Shown: piece by piece, positions 26,496 to 35,850 of the stretch
How positions within the stretch are numbered: the first letter of the stretch is position 1
Layout of the letters: each line of letters opens with the position of its first letter
Source of the DNA: Eisenbergiella tayi
Lineage (GTDB): Bacteria; Bacillota; Clostridia; Lachnospirales; Lachnospiraceae
Assembly: GCF_001881565.1 (NCBI RefSeq)
Contig: NZ_MPDJ01000005.1
Location: 62,001 to 126,000 of the forward strand
DNA: 64,000 bases
Direction of reading: 5' to 3'
Notes under the pieces: generated by a model
Seen by the model: only the letters and a program-made list of their open reading frames with translations
Told to the model about the DNA's origin: nothing
Databases searched by the model: none
Made by a program: the position numbers and the translations under genes

Positions 26496-29400
26496 TTATG
26501 TAAACAGCCCTGAAAAGCCTTCGATCAGGCGGGCAGCCGGAGGGATTTCCCATCCGAAGCCTTCCTTTTTAAATGTCTCCAGGGTTTTGGAGCAGTCCAC
26601 CTGTATCCTGCTTTCACCGATTCCCGTCCGGTTATAATAATCCAGGAGGGGAGCGAGTATATCCCGGTTTTCTTCATTCATCCGTTCCTGCAGCAGCATG
26701 CCATAGGATTCGTCCGGCACTATCACAAGATCAGGCACAAGCACCTGCGCCACTTCTTTCATGGATGGCGGCTGGGGATTCAGCAGATGCAGCGCCGTCC
26801 TGTCCGAACCTCCCAGGGCGATCACCGCGGCGGCACACCAGTCCACGGGTGTCAGATCCACGGGAAGAAGAGACATGGATTCCGTTATGGCTCCAAGAGC
26901 GCGGACCGCCCGCATCATAAGATATGCGGCGTTGCTCTCCGGATTCCGCTGGAACACATGATCCGTACACCGTCCCGTGATCCTTCCCAGCCGGTATACC
27001 CTGGCGTTCAGCCCTTTTTCTTCCATGGCTTTATAAATACAGGCCTCCGCAAGGAATTTACTCCTGATATATATGTTGTCTTCCCAGTTCTGGCCGATAT
27101 AAAAATCGTCTTCCGTGAAAACCATTTGTTTTTCCGGCTCATCCTTCAGGAAATCACCGCTGATGCTGGCCGTGGATATATAGTGAAGCACAGCATCGGC
27201 CTGCAGGGAAAGTGCGATCATGGTTTCCGTACCGGTCACATTCGTATTCATGAATTCCCCGGCATCCGCCGCATAATGACGCACGTCAGCCGCACTGTGG
27301 TAAATCCCGTCAACCTCGTCCGCCAGAGCCTTCCATTCCCGCTCCTCCATTCCCAGACAGGGCAGGGACAAATCGCCCGCCGCCACCCGGATACGGCTTC
27401 TGATACCGGCTGTCCAGCCGGCTCCGAAATACCAGGAAAGAACATCCTCAAGTCTCTTCTTATCTCCGTTCCTGACCAGACAGATGATCTGTATTTTCCC
27501 CTGATCCAGAAGCTCCTTCAGCAGATGGGCCCCGAAAAAGCCGGTGGCTCCTGTGAGAAATACGGTGTTTTCCTTCTTATGATTTGGCCGCGCTGCCGGT
27601 ACCTTCCCGGGATAGGCCGTTTTTGTTTCTTTTTTCTTCTCTCCTGCGCTGCCTGCGAGCAAAGCCGCCTGCGCCCTGGCCGTGGGATTTTCGTAAAACC
27701 GGGCCATGGTCATTTCCATTCCTTCATTAAAATACCTGCTCAGCACGCTGAGCGCTCCCAGGGAGGTTCCTCCCTGTTCAAAGAAGGAAATATCAGGAGA
27801 AAGATCTTCTCTGCCCAGGATTACCGACCAGATCCGAAGAAGCCTGTCCTCCAGCCCGTTCCCCGCAGCATTCTGCACCGCCTCAAGCCGCCCGTTTTCC
27901 GGCTGCGTTTTAACAGACACGGGGCTTTCCTCACTTCCGGCCATTCCTTCTTTTTCGGTCCACAGCTTCCTGAGGAGCCTTACGTCCACCTTCCCGTTGG
28001 GGGTGGCAGGGAGGCTGTCCACACAGCAGAAACGCCCGGGCACCATGACCTCCGTCAGGCTGGAACGCAGCCATTCCCTTATGGTTTCCTCTCTATCTTC
28101 TCCGCCCTCACCCACATAAAAGGCGATCAGCTCTGTGGAGCCGTCCGGTTTTTCCAACGGAACCACCGCCGCCTGCGACGCGGCTCCGGATTCCAGGATA
28201 CCGTTTATGATTTCATCCAGCTCTACCCGCTGGCCGTTGATTTTTACCTGGCCGTCCCTTCTTCCCAGGAATTCTATCCGGCCGTCTGCCCTCAGGCGTC
28301 CCATATCCCCGCTCTTGTACATTTTCTGTTCCGGGAAATAGATATCCGGAAAAAACATTTCCGCCGTGAGCTCCGGCCGTCCGATATAGCCTTCGGAGAT
28401 ACCCTCTCCCGCCAGATAAAGCTCTCCCGCCGCCGTGGGCATCACCGGATTTCGATCCTCGTCAAGAATGTAAACCCTGCAGTTGGAAAGAGGGACGCCG
28501 ATGGTGATCCTCCTTCCCGGAACGACCTCCTCCACAGTGGTGCATACCGCCGCCTCCGTAGGCCCGTACATATTAAGCAGCGTGCCTGCACATACCCTTC
28601 TGAAGCTTTCCGCCAGGCTCTCCGTGAGCGTTTCCCCGCCGGCAATTACAAGCTTCAGACCTGCAGCCGCCTCCCGGAAGCTTTCATTTCCCAGGCACAT
28701 CTGCAGCCGGGAGGCCGTCATCTGTACAAACTGCGCGCCGGTATCACGTATGAGGCCGGCCAGCAGCCAGGGCAGCATCATTTCCTCTTCATCCGCCATC
28801 ACCACGGGATTCCCCATGGCGAGCGGGAAAAGGGATTCCACAATAAAAATATCAAACATCATATTGGCGGTACAAAGCACCGGCCCCGTCACCGAAGCCA
28901 TCAGCATTTTCATATTGGCGAACAGATTGGACAGGCTGCGGTGCCGGAGTATGACTCCCTTCGGCCTCCCTGTGGATCCTGATGTAAACAGGACGTGGAT
29001 CAGATCCTCCCCGTTTATACCCGTGTCTTCCCAGGGAGCAGCCGTAAGCTCCTCCGAAGAAAGCAGGGGCAGAGCGGTCTTACCCTGCATATTCACCCGG
29101 TTCTCCTTGTCGCACAGCACTATTGACGCGCCGGCCGTTTCCAGAATATAACGCACTCTTTTTTCCGGGAGAGAAGGGGACAGCGGCACATAGGCACAGC
29201 CAGCCTTCAGGATTCCCAGCATTCCCGCCAGAAGCCATGGCGTACGGGCAAAGCAGAGGCCGATCCGATCCCCTCTTGCCGCGCCGGCCTCGTGCAGGCC
29301 TCCCGCCACAATTCCCGCCATTTGCTCCAGTTCCCTGTAAGTCAGCCTTTGTCCATGGTAAATGACCGCCGTTTCCCCGGGATACATTCTGGCCCGGTTC

Positions 29401-32400
29401 CTCACCATCTGATGCACGGGCTGATTCAGATAAGGCATAAAACGGTAGTTCGGGATTTCAAACAGCTCCATCCGATCGGATACATCCATAAGCGGCAGCT
29501 CACCGATTGTTTCCGCTCCCCCGTCCACCAGCGCCCTGACGATGCTCTCCATGCTCCTGCCATAAAGCCTGACAGTATCCTCCTCAAATAAGGATGAAGC
29601 GTATTCAAACTGAAGCCGGAACTCTTCTTCCTCCAGCACCAGCTCAATAAACAGCTCTGTTTTGGCTGTTCCCGTAAAAACGGGCACGTACTCCATGGGA
29701 ATCCCCGCCAGCTCCAGCTTTCCCGTTTCAAAAGGACGCATGGAAAAAGCGGCCTGATAAAGCGGGTTGTCCGAAAAGCTTCTGGGCAGCCCCAGCATGG
29801 AAATCATTTCCTCCAGGGAACAGTCCGGATGCTCCAGCATACCGGTTACCTCCTGCCTCACATCCTGAAGATAACGGAGAGGCTCCGTTTCCTTATCGAC
29901 GGCAATGCGGAGCGGCATGGTATTGATAAAGGGACCGCAGATTTCCTGCAGCTCCCTGTGGTTTCTTCCCGCCGCTGGCGTGCCTATCATGATCTCCCGT
30001 TTCCCTGAAACCGAAGAAAGCAGGATCCCGTAGGCCCCCAGGAACAGCATGTAGGGGGAAATTCCGTTTTCCCGGCACCACCCGGTACATTCCCGGGTGA
30101 TTTCGGCAGATATCCGGTGGGTATAATTATGGCCCTGAAAATCAAAATTTTTCGGTCTGGGCTTGTCTGTGGGAAGCAGCAAAGGTTCCGGCAGAGGCGA
30201 TAAATGCTCCTTCCAGTACCTTCTGTCCGTTTCCCAATCCGTTTTATTCCGGTTAGACAGGGCATAGGCATAATCCTGGTACCCCAGTTCTTCATATTCC
30301 TGTGCTCCTCCTTCATAATAACGGCTCAGACGCTTCGCAAGGATGGGCGTACTCATTCCGTCCGCAATGATATGGTGCACATCGATCAGAAGGAACCAGC
30401 CTTCCTCTCCATTCTGCCACAGTCCGGCCCGAAGCAGGGGCGCTTCTCCCAGACAGAAGGGCCTGCGGATCTGTTCCATCACTTCCTCAAGGGAATTTCC
30501 CTGCAAAACCGGAAGGGAAAAAGGAACCTCACCGCGGATACGGGCAAATATCCCGTCGTCCTCCTGCACAAAGGCTGTCCGGAAAATCCGATCGCCCGCA
30601 ATCACCTTACGGAACGCCTCCTCCAGCTTTTCCGGTTCCACTTCGCCGCGGATCCGGAAAGCGCCGGGCATATGATAGGTAAAGCCCTCCGGGTCCATGC
30701 AGGACTGTACATAGATCCCCTGCTGGATGGGCGTGAGCGGATAACGTTCCAGCTCCGGCGCCGGACGCAGCTTCTCCTTATGCCTTTCTTCCCTTCCCGT
30801 CTCCTGCTCCCCGCCGATAAAACGGGACAGCCGTTCCGCGCTGCGGCAGGCATACAGATCGGAAATGCGCAGCAGCCTTCCTGTAAGATCCTCCAGCCGG
30901 GCCAGAACCTCCATGGCATTCAGGGAATTGCCTCCGCAAAGGAAATAATCATTATCTTTTCCCATCTCCGGCTGTTCCAGAACCGTCCTGAAAATCTCCA
31001 GCACCTGTCCGGTAAGAATATCGTCGGAGGCGGCGGAAACCTGCACATCCTCCCGGGGCAGGGGGAGCCTTTCTTCATCCACCTTGCCGCTGGGCGTCAG
31101 AGGCAGCCTGTCAAGCCGGATAAGAAAGGAAGGGATCATATATTTTGGCAGATAAGCCGCCGCATAGGAAAGCAGCTCCATCTCCGGTATCCCCGTATCG
31201 CTGCAGTAATAGGCAGCCAGGACCATCTGTCCGTTCATCTGACACACCCTTGCAGCCGCTTCCTTCACACCGGGATAGGAAGAAATGCAGTCCGCCACCT
31301 CCTGCGGTTCAATACGCAGCCCGCGCAGCTTCACCTGTCTGTCCAGGCGGCCTGCCAGGAGAATTTCACCCTCCGGAGTCCAGGCCGCCACATCCCCTGT
31401 GGCATAAATCCGTTCTCCGGCTTCGAAAGGATTCTCAAGAAAGCTTTTTTCCGTCAGTTCCGGGGCATTCCGGTATCCTCTCCCCACGCAGACGCCGCCG
31501 ATGTACAGCTGTCCGAAAACACCAACAGGCTGTGGATTCATCCATTGATCCAGCACATACATCCGGCAGTTAGGCATCGGTTTTCCCACAGTGATGGCCG
31601 AAGCATCGCCCAGCTCCTTCATGCTCACCGCCACGGTCGTTTCCGATGGCCCGTACTGATTATAAATCCGGGCGCAGGTACAGTTCTTAAGCAGCTTAAG
31701 AAGCTCTCCAGTAAAGGCCTCCCCGCCGCAGACTATACTTTCCATCCGGTACATGGCACGGTAAAAAGAAGGCTCCTTCAGAAATGCCGTGAGCCTGGAC
31801 GGCGTTATGGACAGGAAACCCACCGCATACCCGGTGATCAGCTCCGCCAGCCTGCGCGGGGACTCCTGGTCTTCATCCTCCGGCAGAATGATGGTCCTTG
31901 CATTGAGAAGAGCCGCCGTACTTTCCAGAGTAAACGCATCGAAGCCTACATTGCATACGGAAAGCACCGCCCCTTTCCCGTAAACCGGCTCCATCGCTTT
32001 CACCAGATTCAAAAGGCTTCTCTGCGTGATTTCCACTCCCTTTGGCTCTCCGGTGCTTCCTGAGGTATATACCACATAGGCAAGATCCTCCGATTTAGCC
32101 CTCGCCGGCGCTTTCCCCATACCGTTTCCGGTAAGCCTGTCCATGATCAGGAACCGGATATCCTCCGCTTCCCGGCCCATCTGTCCCGCCGTTTCCTCAT
32201 CGGTGATCAGCACGCCTGCGCCGCTTTTTTGATAAATGGATAAAACCCTTTTTACCGGAAGCTCCGTGGACAAAAGCAGATATGCATTGCCCGACCGCAG
32301 TGTTCCCATCATTGCCGCCAGCAGAGGGAACTGCCTCGGAAGAAGGACGGCCGCCACGCCCTTTTCTTCCCCGAAAAACGGCTCCAGCCTGTCGGAAACA

Positions 32401-33878
32401 ACGCCCGCCCATTCCGCAAGCTGCTCATAGGTCAGCCTTTTTCCACGGAAAATAGCCGCAGCGCGCTGCGGATATTCATTTACTGCCTGTTCAAATACCT
32501 GATACAGCCCGGTTTCCTCTATATACCGGCCGGTATTGTTAAATGTATAAAGGACCTTCTCCCGTTCCTCTCTGCCGAGCACAGACAGACGGCACAGGGG
32601 CTTGTCCGGGTTGTGCAGGGCCTCCATGAGAATGTTTACCAGATTTTCATGGAAACCTGCAATTTCCTCCCTGGTAAAAAACTGGGAAAGATAATCATAA
32701 TCCACGCAATACTGCTTATGGCTTTCCATATTGCTCAGATGGATGCAAAGCTGTTCCGCCTGATAGCCGCTGTAGTGCCATCTTCCGTCAAAAACCACAC
32801 GGGTGTCCTTATTTTCATAAACCACACTGTCCTGATAGGACAGCGCAATATGGAACAGTCTTCCATCCTTGTCCGCCAAATCCACAATATGGGAAAAAGG
32901 GAATCTCTGATGACGCAGAAGCTCATACCAGGCGTCCATCAATTCCTCATTGAACTGATTCAGACTCCATTCGTCCTGGATTTCATTATAAAAGGGAAGG
33001 GTGTTGACAAACATTCCGCTGCACTGCTTCAGCGTATAGCTGGAACGGTTAAAAACAGGCACGCCCACCGTAAAGCGGGAAGCGCCTCCGATACGCCGGA
33101 AATAGATGGCAAGAGCCATATAAAAGACAGCAAAGGGGGCAACTCTGTTGTTCAGACAATACAGATAGATAGCATGATTGAGCACCTGCGGAAGCCGGAA
33201 ACTCATCCTTTGTCCCACAGGGCTGACCGCGGCACTCTTCACGGATTTGATGACGGAAGGCTCCCCCGCTTTTTCCACTTCCGCCTTCCAATACCGCTCA
33301 TCCTTCCGATAAGCCTTTCCCGCCAGATACTCCTCTTCCTCCTGAAGATGCAGCTCATAGGAAGGGATTTCTCCCATGGAAGGATCCTCTCCTGCAAGCA
33401 GGGCCAGATATGTCCGGCTGATCCGGTTGCAGACCAGCATCTGAGTCCAGCCATCAGATATAATATGGTGAAGTTTGATAAAAAAACCACCGGCGCTTTC
33501 GCCGGTGCGGAAAAGGGAAAAACGATACAGGGGAGCATCCAGAACCGGAAACACCTCCCTGCTCATCGCCGTCTCCCAACTGGCGATTCCCTCCTGATCT
33601 GTATGGGAAAAATCATAGATGTCAAAAGTCTGTTCTTTATAAGGGGCAAAAAACTGCACAGGCTTATCTCCCTGCAGCGTAATCCGGGTCCGCAGGGTCG
33701 CATCGGCTTCCAGAAGCATGGTGATACTCCTCTGTAAAAGCACAAAATCAATTTTACCACGGATAGTAACCGTTGTGCTGATATGATTGATTGATGTTCC
33801 CGGATAAGCCTGTTCCAGATTCCAGATATTCAACTGACTCTGGGACAGAGGAAATACGGTTCTCCCTCCAAAATCCAT
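26496..33878 (-). CDS. two-module NRPS with terminal thioester reductase (C-A-T-C-A-T-R)
   Basis: 2460 residues from the ATG at 33878; a TTG seven codons earlier lacks a ribosome site. Domains in order: C1 (HHIISDG from His137), A1 (YTSGSTGEPKG near 604), carrier T1 (Ser985 in GGNSL), C2 (HHIIADG from His1168), A2 (TSGSTGRPKG from Thr1632), T2 (Ser2039 in GGTSL) and an NAD(P)-binding reductase (TGATGFFG from about 2109, YIRSK later). An N-terminal C domain with nothing upstream suggests an acyl starter, here fed by the operon's ligase and ACP. The reductase would release the dipeptide as an aldehyde. Gut Clostridia NRPSs of this shape are known to make dipeptide aldehydes and pyrazinones that inhibit proteases. 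Pocket residues read by eye are about D-A-L-S-I-C-Q-V-A-K (A1) and D-I-V-Q-V-A-M-V-C-K (A2); I do not assign substrates. Confidence 0.93.
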   Translation of the reverse strand: MDFGGRTVFPLSQSQLNIWNLEQAYPGTSINHISTTVTIRGKIDFVLLQRSITMLLEADATLRTRITLQGDKPVQFFAPYKEQTFDIYDFSHTDQEGIASWETAMSREVFPVLDAPLYRFSLFRTGESAGGFFIKLHHIISDGWTQMLVCNRISRTYLALLAGEDPSMGEIPSYELHLQEEEEYLAGKAYRKDERYWKAEVEKAGEPSVIKSVKSAAVSPVGQRMSFRLPQVLNHAIYLYCLNNRVAPFAVFYMALAIYFRRIGGASRFTVGVPVFNRSSYTLKQCSGMFVNTLPFYNEIQDEWSLNQFNEELMDAWYELLRHQRFPFSHIVDLADKDGRLFHIALSYQDSVVYENKDTRVVFDGRWHYSGYQAEQLCIHLSNMESHKQYCVDYDYLSQFFTREEIAGFHENLVNILMEALHNPDKPLCRLSVLGREEREKVLYTFNNTGRYIEETGLYQVFEQAVNEYPQRAAAIFRGKRLTYEQLAEWAGVVSDRLEPFFGEEKGVAAVLLPRQFPLLAAMMGTLRSGNAYLLLSTELPVKRVLSIYQKSGAGVLITDEETAGQMGREAEDIRFLIMDRLTGNGMGKAPARAKSEDLAYVVYTSGSTGEPKGVEITQRSLLNLVKAMEPVYGKGAVLSVCNVGFDAFTLESTAALLNARTIILPEDEDQESPRRLAELITGYAVGFLSITPSRLTAFLKEPSFYRAMYRMESIVCGGEAFTGELLKLLKNCTCARIYNQYGPSETTVAVSMKELGDASAITVGKPMPNCRMYVLDQWMNPQPVGVFGQLYIGGVCVGRGYRNAPELTEKSFLENPFEAGERIYATGDVAAWTPEGEILLAGRLDRQVKLRGLRIEPQEVADCISSYPGVKEAAARVCQMNGQMVLAAYYCSDTGIPEMELLSYAAAYLPKYMIPSFLIRLDRLPLTPSGKVDEERLPLPREDVQVSAASDDILTGQVLEIFRTVLEQPEMGKDNDYFLCGGNSLNAMEVLARLEDLTGRLLRISDLYACRSAERLSRFIGGEQETGREERHKEKLRPAPELERYPLTPIQQGIYVQSCMDPEGFTYHMPGAFRIRGEVEPEKLEEAFRKVIAGDRIFRTAFVQEDDGIFARIRGEVPFSLPVLQGNSLEEVMEQIRRPFCLGEAPLLRAGLWQNGEEGWFLLIDVHHIIADGMSTPILAKRLSRYYEGGAQEYEELGYQDYAYALSNRNKTDWETDRRYWKEHLSPLPEPLLLPTDKPRPKNFDFQGHNYTHRISAEITRECTGWCRENGISPYMLFLGAYGILLSSVSGKREIMIGTPAAGRNHRELQEICGPFINTMPLRIAVDKETEPLRYLQDVRQEVTGMLEHPDCSLEEMISMLGLPRSFSDNPLYQAAFSMRPFETGKLELAGIPMEYVPVFTGTAKTELFIELVLEEEEFRLQFEYASSLFEEDTVRLYGRSMESIVRALVDGGAETIGELPLMDVSDRMELFEIPNYRFMPYLNQPVHQMVRNRARMYPGETAVIYHGQRLTYRELEQMAGIVAGGLHEAGAARGDRIGLCFARTPWLLAGMLGILKAGCAYVPLSPSLPEKRVRYILETAGASIVLCDKENRVNMQGKTALPLLSSEELTAAPWEDTGINGEDLIHVLFTSGSTGRPKGVILRHRSLSNLFANMKMLMASVTGPVLCTANMMFDIFIVESLFPLAMGNPVVMADEEEMMLPWLLAGLIRDTGAQFVQMTASRLQMCLGNESFREAAAGLKLVIAGGETLTESLAESFRRVCAGTLLNMYGPTEAAVCTTVEEVVPGRRITIGVPLSNCRVYILDEDRNPVMPTAAGELYLAGEGISEGYIGRPELTAEMFFPDIYFPEQKMYKSGDMGRLRADGRIEFLGRRDGQVKINGQRVELDEIINGILESGAASQAAVVPLEKPDGSTELIAFYVGEGGEDREETIREWLRSSLTEVMVPGRFCCVDSLPATPNGKVDVRLLRKLWTEKEGMAGSEESPVSVKTQPENGRLEAVQNAAGNGLEDRLLRIWSVILGREDLSPDISFFEQGGTSLGALSVLSRYFNEGMEMTMARFYENPTARAQAALLAGSAGEKKKETKTAYPGKVPAARPNHKKENTVFLTGATGFFGAHLLKELLDQGKIQIICLVRNGDKKRLEDVLSWYFGAGWTAGIRSRIRVAAGDLSLPCLGMEEREWKALADEVDGIYHSAADVRHYAADAGEFMNTNVTGTETMIALSLQADAVLHYISTASISGDFLKDEPEKQMVFTEDDFYIGQNWEDNIYIRSKFLAEACIYKAMEEKGLNARVYRLGRITGRCTDHVFQRNPESNAAYLMMRAVRALGAITESMSLLPVDLTPVDWCAAAVIALGGSDRTALHLLNPQPPSMKEVAQVLVPDLVIVPDESYGMLLQERMNEENRDILAPLLDYYNRTGIGESRIQVDCSKTLETFKKEGFGWEIPPAARLIEGFSGLFT

Positions 33879-33950
33879 TATTTCTTCCCGCCCTTTCAAC
33901 TAGCCGCTCTGTTGCCTTTCCTTACCGGAAGACATTTTTCATACATTATA

Positions 33951-33979
33951 TTTATACCGTTTTTTATGCATAAAAGCAA
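33951..33979 (-). promoter_or_regulatory. NRPS operon promoter
   Basis: TTGCTT (33974-33979), a 17-bp spacer and TATAAA (33951-33956) on the minus strand place the start near 33944, about 66 nt before the NRPS ATG. No obvious operator is seen. Confidence 0.55.
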
Positions 33980-34084
33980 TGCAATTCGCTATTCTGTAGT
34001 ATAAAGCACTAAATTATAAAAAAGAAGAACGTTTTTATACAGCAGTCCGTTGAAAGGCGGGAGCGCAACACATTTTTCGGCCTC

Positions 34085-35716
34085 TTACAGGGGAATGTTT
34101 CCATGCTTTTTCTTAGGTGCCTCTTCCTTTTTTCCGCGGAATGCTTTCAGCGCCGCAAGCAGTTTTTCTCTGGACTCCCCGGGTTTGATCACTTCATCCA
34201 CAAAACCTCTGGCAGCGGCAACATAAGGATTGAGGAAGCGCTCCTCATATTCCTGGATACACTGGGCGCGCATGGCCTCCGGATCGGGAGCCGCCTTGAT
34301 TTTTCTCTTGAATGCTATATTCACGGCTCCTTCCGCACCCATAACCGCAATTTCCGCGATTGGCCATGCATACACATAATCGGCTCCCATTTCCCTGGAA
34401 TTCATGGCGATATATGCCCCGCCGTAAGCCTTGCGCATAATCAGGGAAATCTTGGGAACGGTTGCCTCCGAATAGGCATACAGCACCTTGGCCCCGTGGC
34501 GGATGATTCCGCTGTGCTCCTGGGCTGTTCCCGGCAGGAAGGCAGGGACATCCACCAATGTCAGGATAGGCAGGCCGAAGCAGTCGCAGAACCGGATAAA
34601 ACGGGCCATTTTGTCAGATGCATGATAATCCAGGGAACCGCCCATAACCGCGGGCTGGTTCGCCACGAAGCCTACGGTTTCCCCGTCCATACGGGCAAAT
34701 CCGACCACCACATTCCCGGCAAAATCCTGCTGCACCTCAAAAAAGCTTCCTTTATCCGCAATCCGGCTGATGACGTCCTTCACGTCATAAGAACGCCTGG
34801 AATTATCCGGAACAATGCTCTGCAGATCCGCGCATGGGTTATCGCCGCTTTTCTTGCTGCTGTGTATTTTCCGTCCCAGGCTGCCCACATGCTCCAGTAC
34901 CTTGTTAACATTGCGGGAAAGCGCCTTTTTTTCTTCCAGTCTGATGACCGGCGCTTTTTCCTCAAAATTGGAGGGAAGATAATTCAGGAGCTTGCGCACT
35001 CCCATCAGGCATTCCCCTTCGGTATCATAAGTGAAATGGGAAACACCGCTTTTTTTCGCATGGACCTCGGCTCCGCCCAGCTCTTCCACAGTGGTCACTT
35101 CATTGATAACCGTTTTCACCACATTGGGGCCGGTTATAAACATCTTGGAGGTATCCTTCACCATGAAAATGAAATCACAGATGGCGGGCGCATAGCAGGC
35201 GCCGCCGGAGCAGGGGCCCAGAATCACCGCGATCTGGGGAATCACGCCGGAAGCCTTGGTATGGCGCAGGAACATTCCCGCGTAGCCGCTTAAGGAACTG
35301 ATTCCCTCTTCGATCCTGGCTCCGCCGCTGTCATTCACACATACAAGAGGGGCTTTCATTTCCATGGCCATGTCCTGAAGACGGCAGATCTTCATGGAAT
35401 GATATTCTCCGAGAGTGCCGCCGATAACCGTAAAGTCCTCGCTGGCGGCAAATACCAGCCTTCCGTCCACATAACCGTAGCCCGTTACCACACCGTCTCC
35501 CGGCACTCTTCTCTTATCCAGATCAAAATCATCGATTCTGGACTCAATGAAAGCATCGGTTTCCACAAAGGTTCCCTTGTCAAATAAAAGATCAAGCCTC
35601 TCCCTTGCCGTCAGTTTTCCGCCCGCATGCTGCTTGTCTATTTTTGACTGTCCGCCTCCTAAAAGAGCTTTCTGTCTTCTTTCGTCCAGATTTTTATTCG
35701 CCTGTTCCCAATTCAT
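34085..35716 (-). CDS. acyl-CoA carboxylase carboxyltransferase subunit (PccB/MmdA type)
   Basis: 543 residues covering both halves of the carboxyltransferase fold: GDGVVTGYGYVDGR, NDSGGARIEEG and GPCSGGACYAPA in the N-half, and FVANQPAVMGGSLDYHASDK, DVPAFLPGTAQEHSGIIRHGAK and KAYGGAYIAMNS in the C-half. It moves a carboxyl group between biotin and an acyl-CoA. Family members act on propionyl-, methylmalonyl- or acetyl-CoA, and the sequence alone does not settle which. No biotin carrier, carboxylase or membrane decarboxylase subunit is adjacent, so partners must be elsewhere. A FabT-like palindrome just after its promoter hints at fatty-acid control. Confidence 0.88.
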   Translation of the reverse strand: MNWEQANKNLDERRQKALLGGGQSKIDKQHAGGKLTARERLDLLFDKGTFVETDAFIESRIDDFDLDKRRVPGDGVVTGYGYVDGRLVFAASEDFTVIGGTLGEYHSMKICRLQDMAMEMKAPLVCVNDSGGARIEEGISSLSGYAGMFLRHTKASGVIPQIAVILGPCSGGACYAPAICDFIFMVKDTSKMFITGPNVVKTVINEVTTVEELGGAEVHAKKSGVSHFTYDTEGECLMGVRKLLNYLPSNFEEKAPVIRLEEKKALSRNVNKVLEHVGSLGRKIHSSKKSGDNPCADLQSIVPDNSRRSYDVKDVISRIADKGSFFEVQQDFAGNVVVGFARMDGETVGFVANQPAVMGGSLDYHASDKMARFIRFCDCFGLPILTLVDVPAFLPGTAQEHSGIIRHGAKVLYAYSEATVPKISLIMRKAYGGAYIAMNSREMGADYVYAWPIAEIAVMGAEGAVNIAFKRKIKAAPDPEAMRAQCIQEYEERFLNPYVAAARGFVDEVIKPGESREKLLAALKAFRGKKEEAPKKKHGNIPL

Positions 35717-35764
35717 ATGTGGAATCCTCCTGAATGACTCGTTTTTCTAACTATTTGAAATTAT

Positions 35765-35787
35765 AATAATTTGATATTCAAATTATT
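35765..35787. promoter_or_regulatory. FabT-like palindromic operator
   Basis: Perfect 10-bp arms (35765-35774 and 35778-35787) flank a 3-bp centre. The inner part reads AATTTGAATATCAAATT on the minus strand, close to the FabT consensus of streptococci (ANTTTGATTATCAAATT). It occupies roughly +2 to +24 of the predicted transcript of the carboxyltransferase gene, a position suited to repression. Confidence 0.6.
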
Positions 35788-35795
35788 TAAGCATT

Positions 35796-35841
35796 ATTAT
35801 AGCACGGCTGAGAAAAAGTGCAATCTTTTTTTCAGCCGTGC
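35796..35841 (-). promoter_or_regulatory. carboxyltransferase promoter embedded in a terminator-like hairpin
   Basis: TTGCAC (35818-35823), 16 bp, then TATAAT (35796-35801) form a strong promoter on the minus strand. The same bases belong to a long hairpin (5' arm of the transcript 35825-35841, 3' arm 35802-35817) located just after the ROK kinase stop. The hairpin probably ends the nan transcript, while its 3' arm provides the spacer of the next promoter. Confidence 0.65.
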
Positions 35842-35850
35842 CGTAATTTT

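Noticed and set aside
26787..28982. 731-codon open frame on the plus strand
   Set aside because: It is antisense to the NRPS, has no ribosome site or domain, and is explained by codon bias of the real gene. The plus-strand frame at 30204-32063 is the same case.
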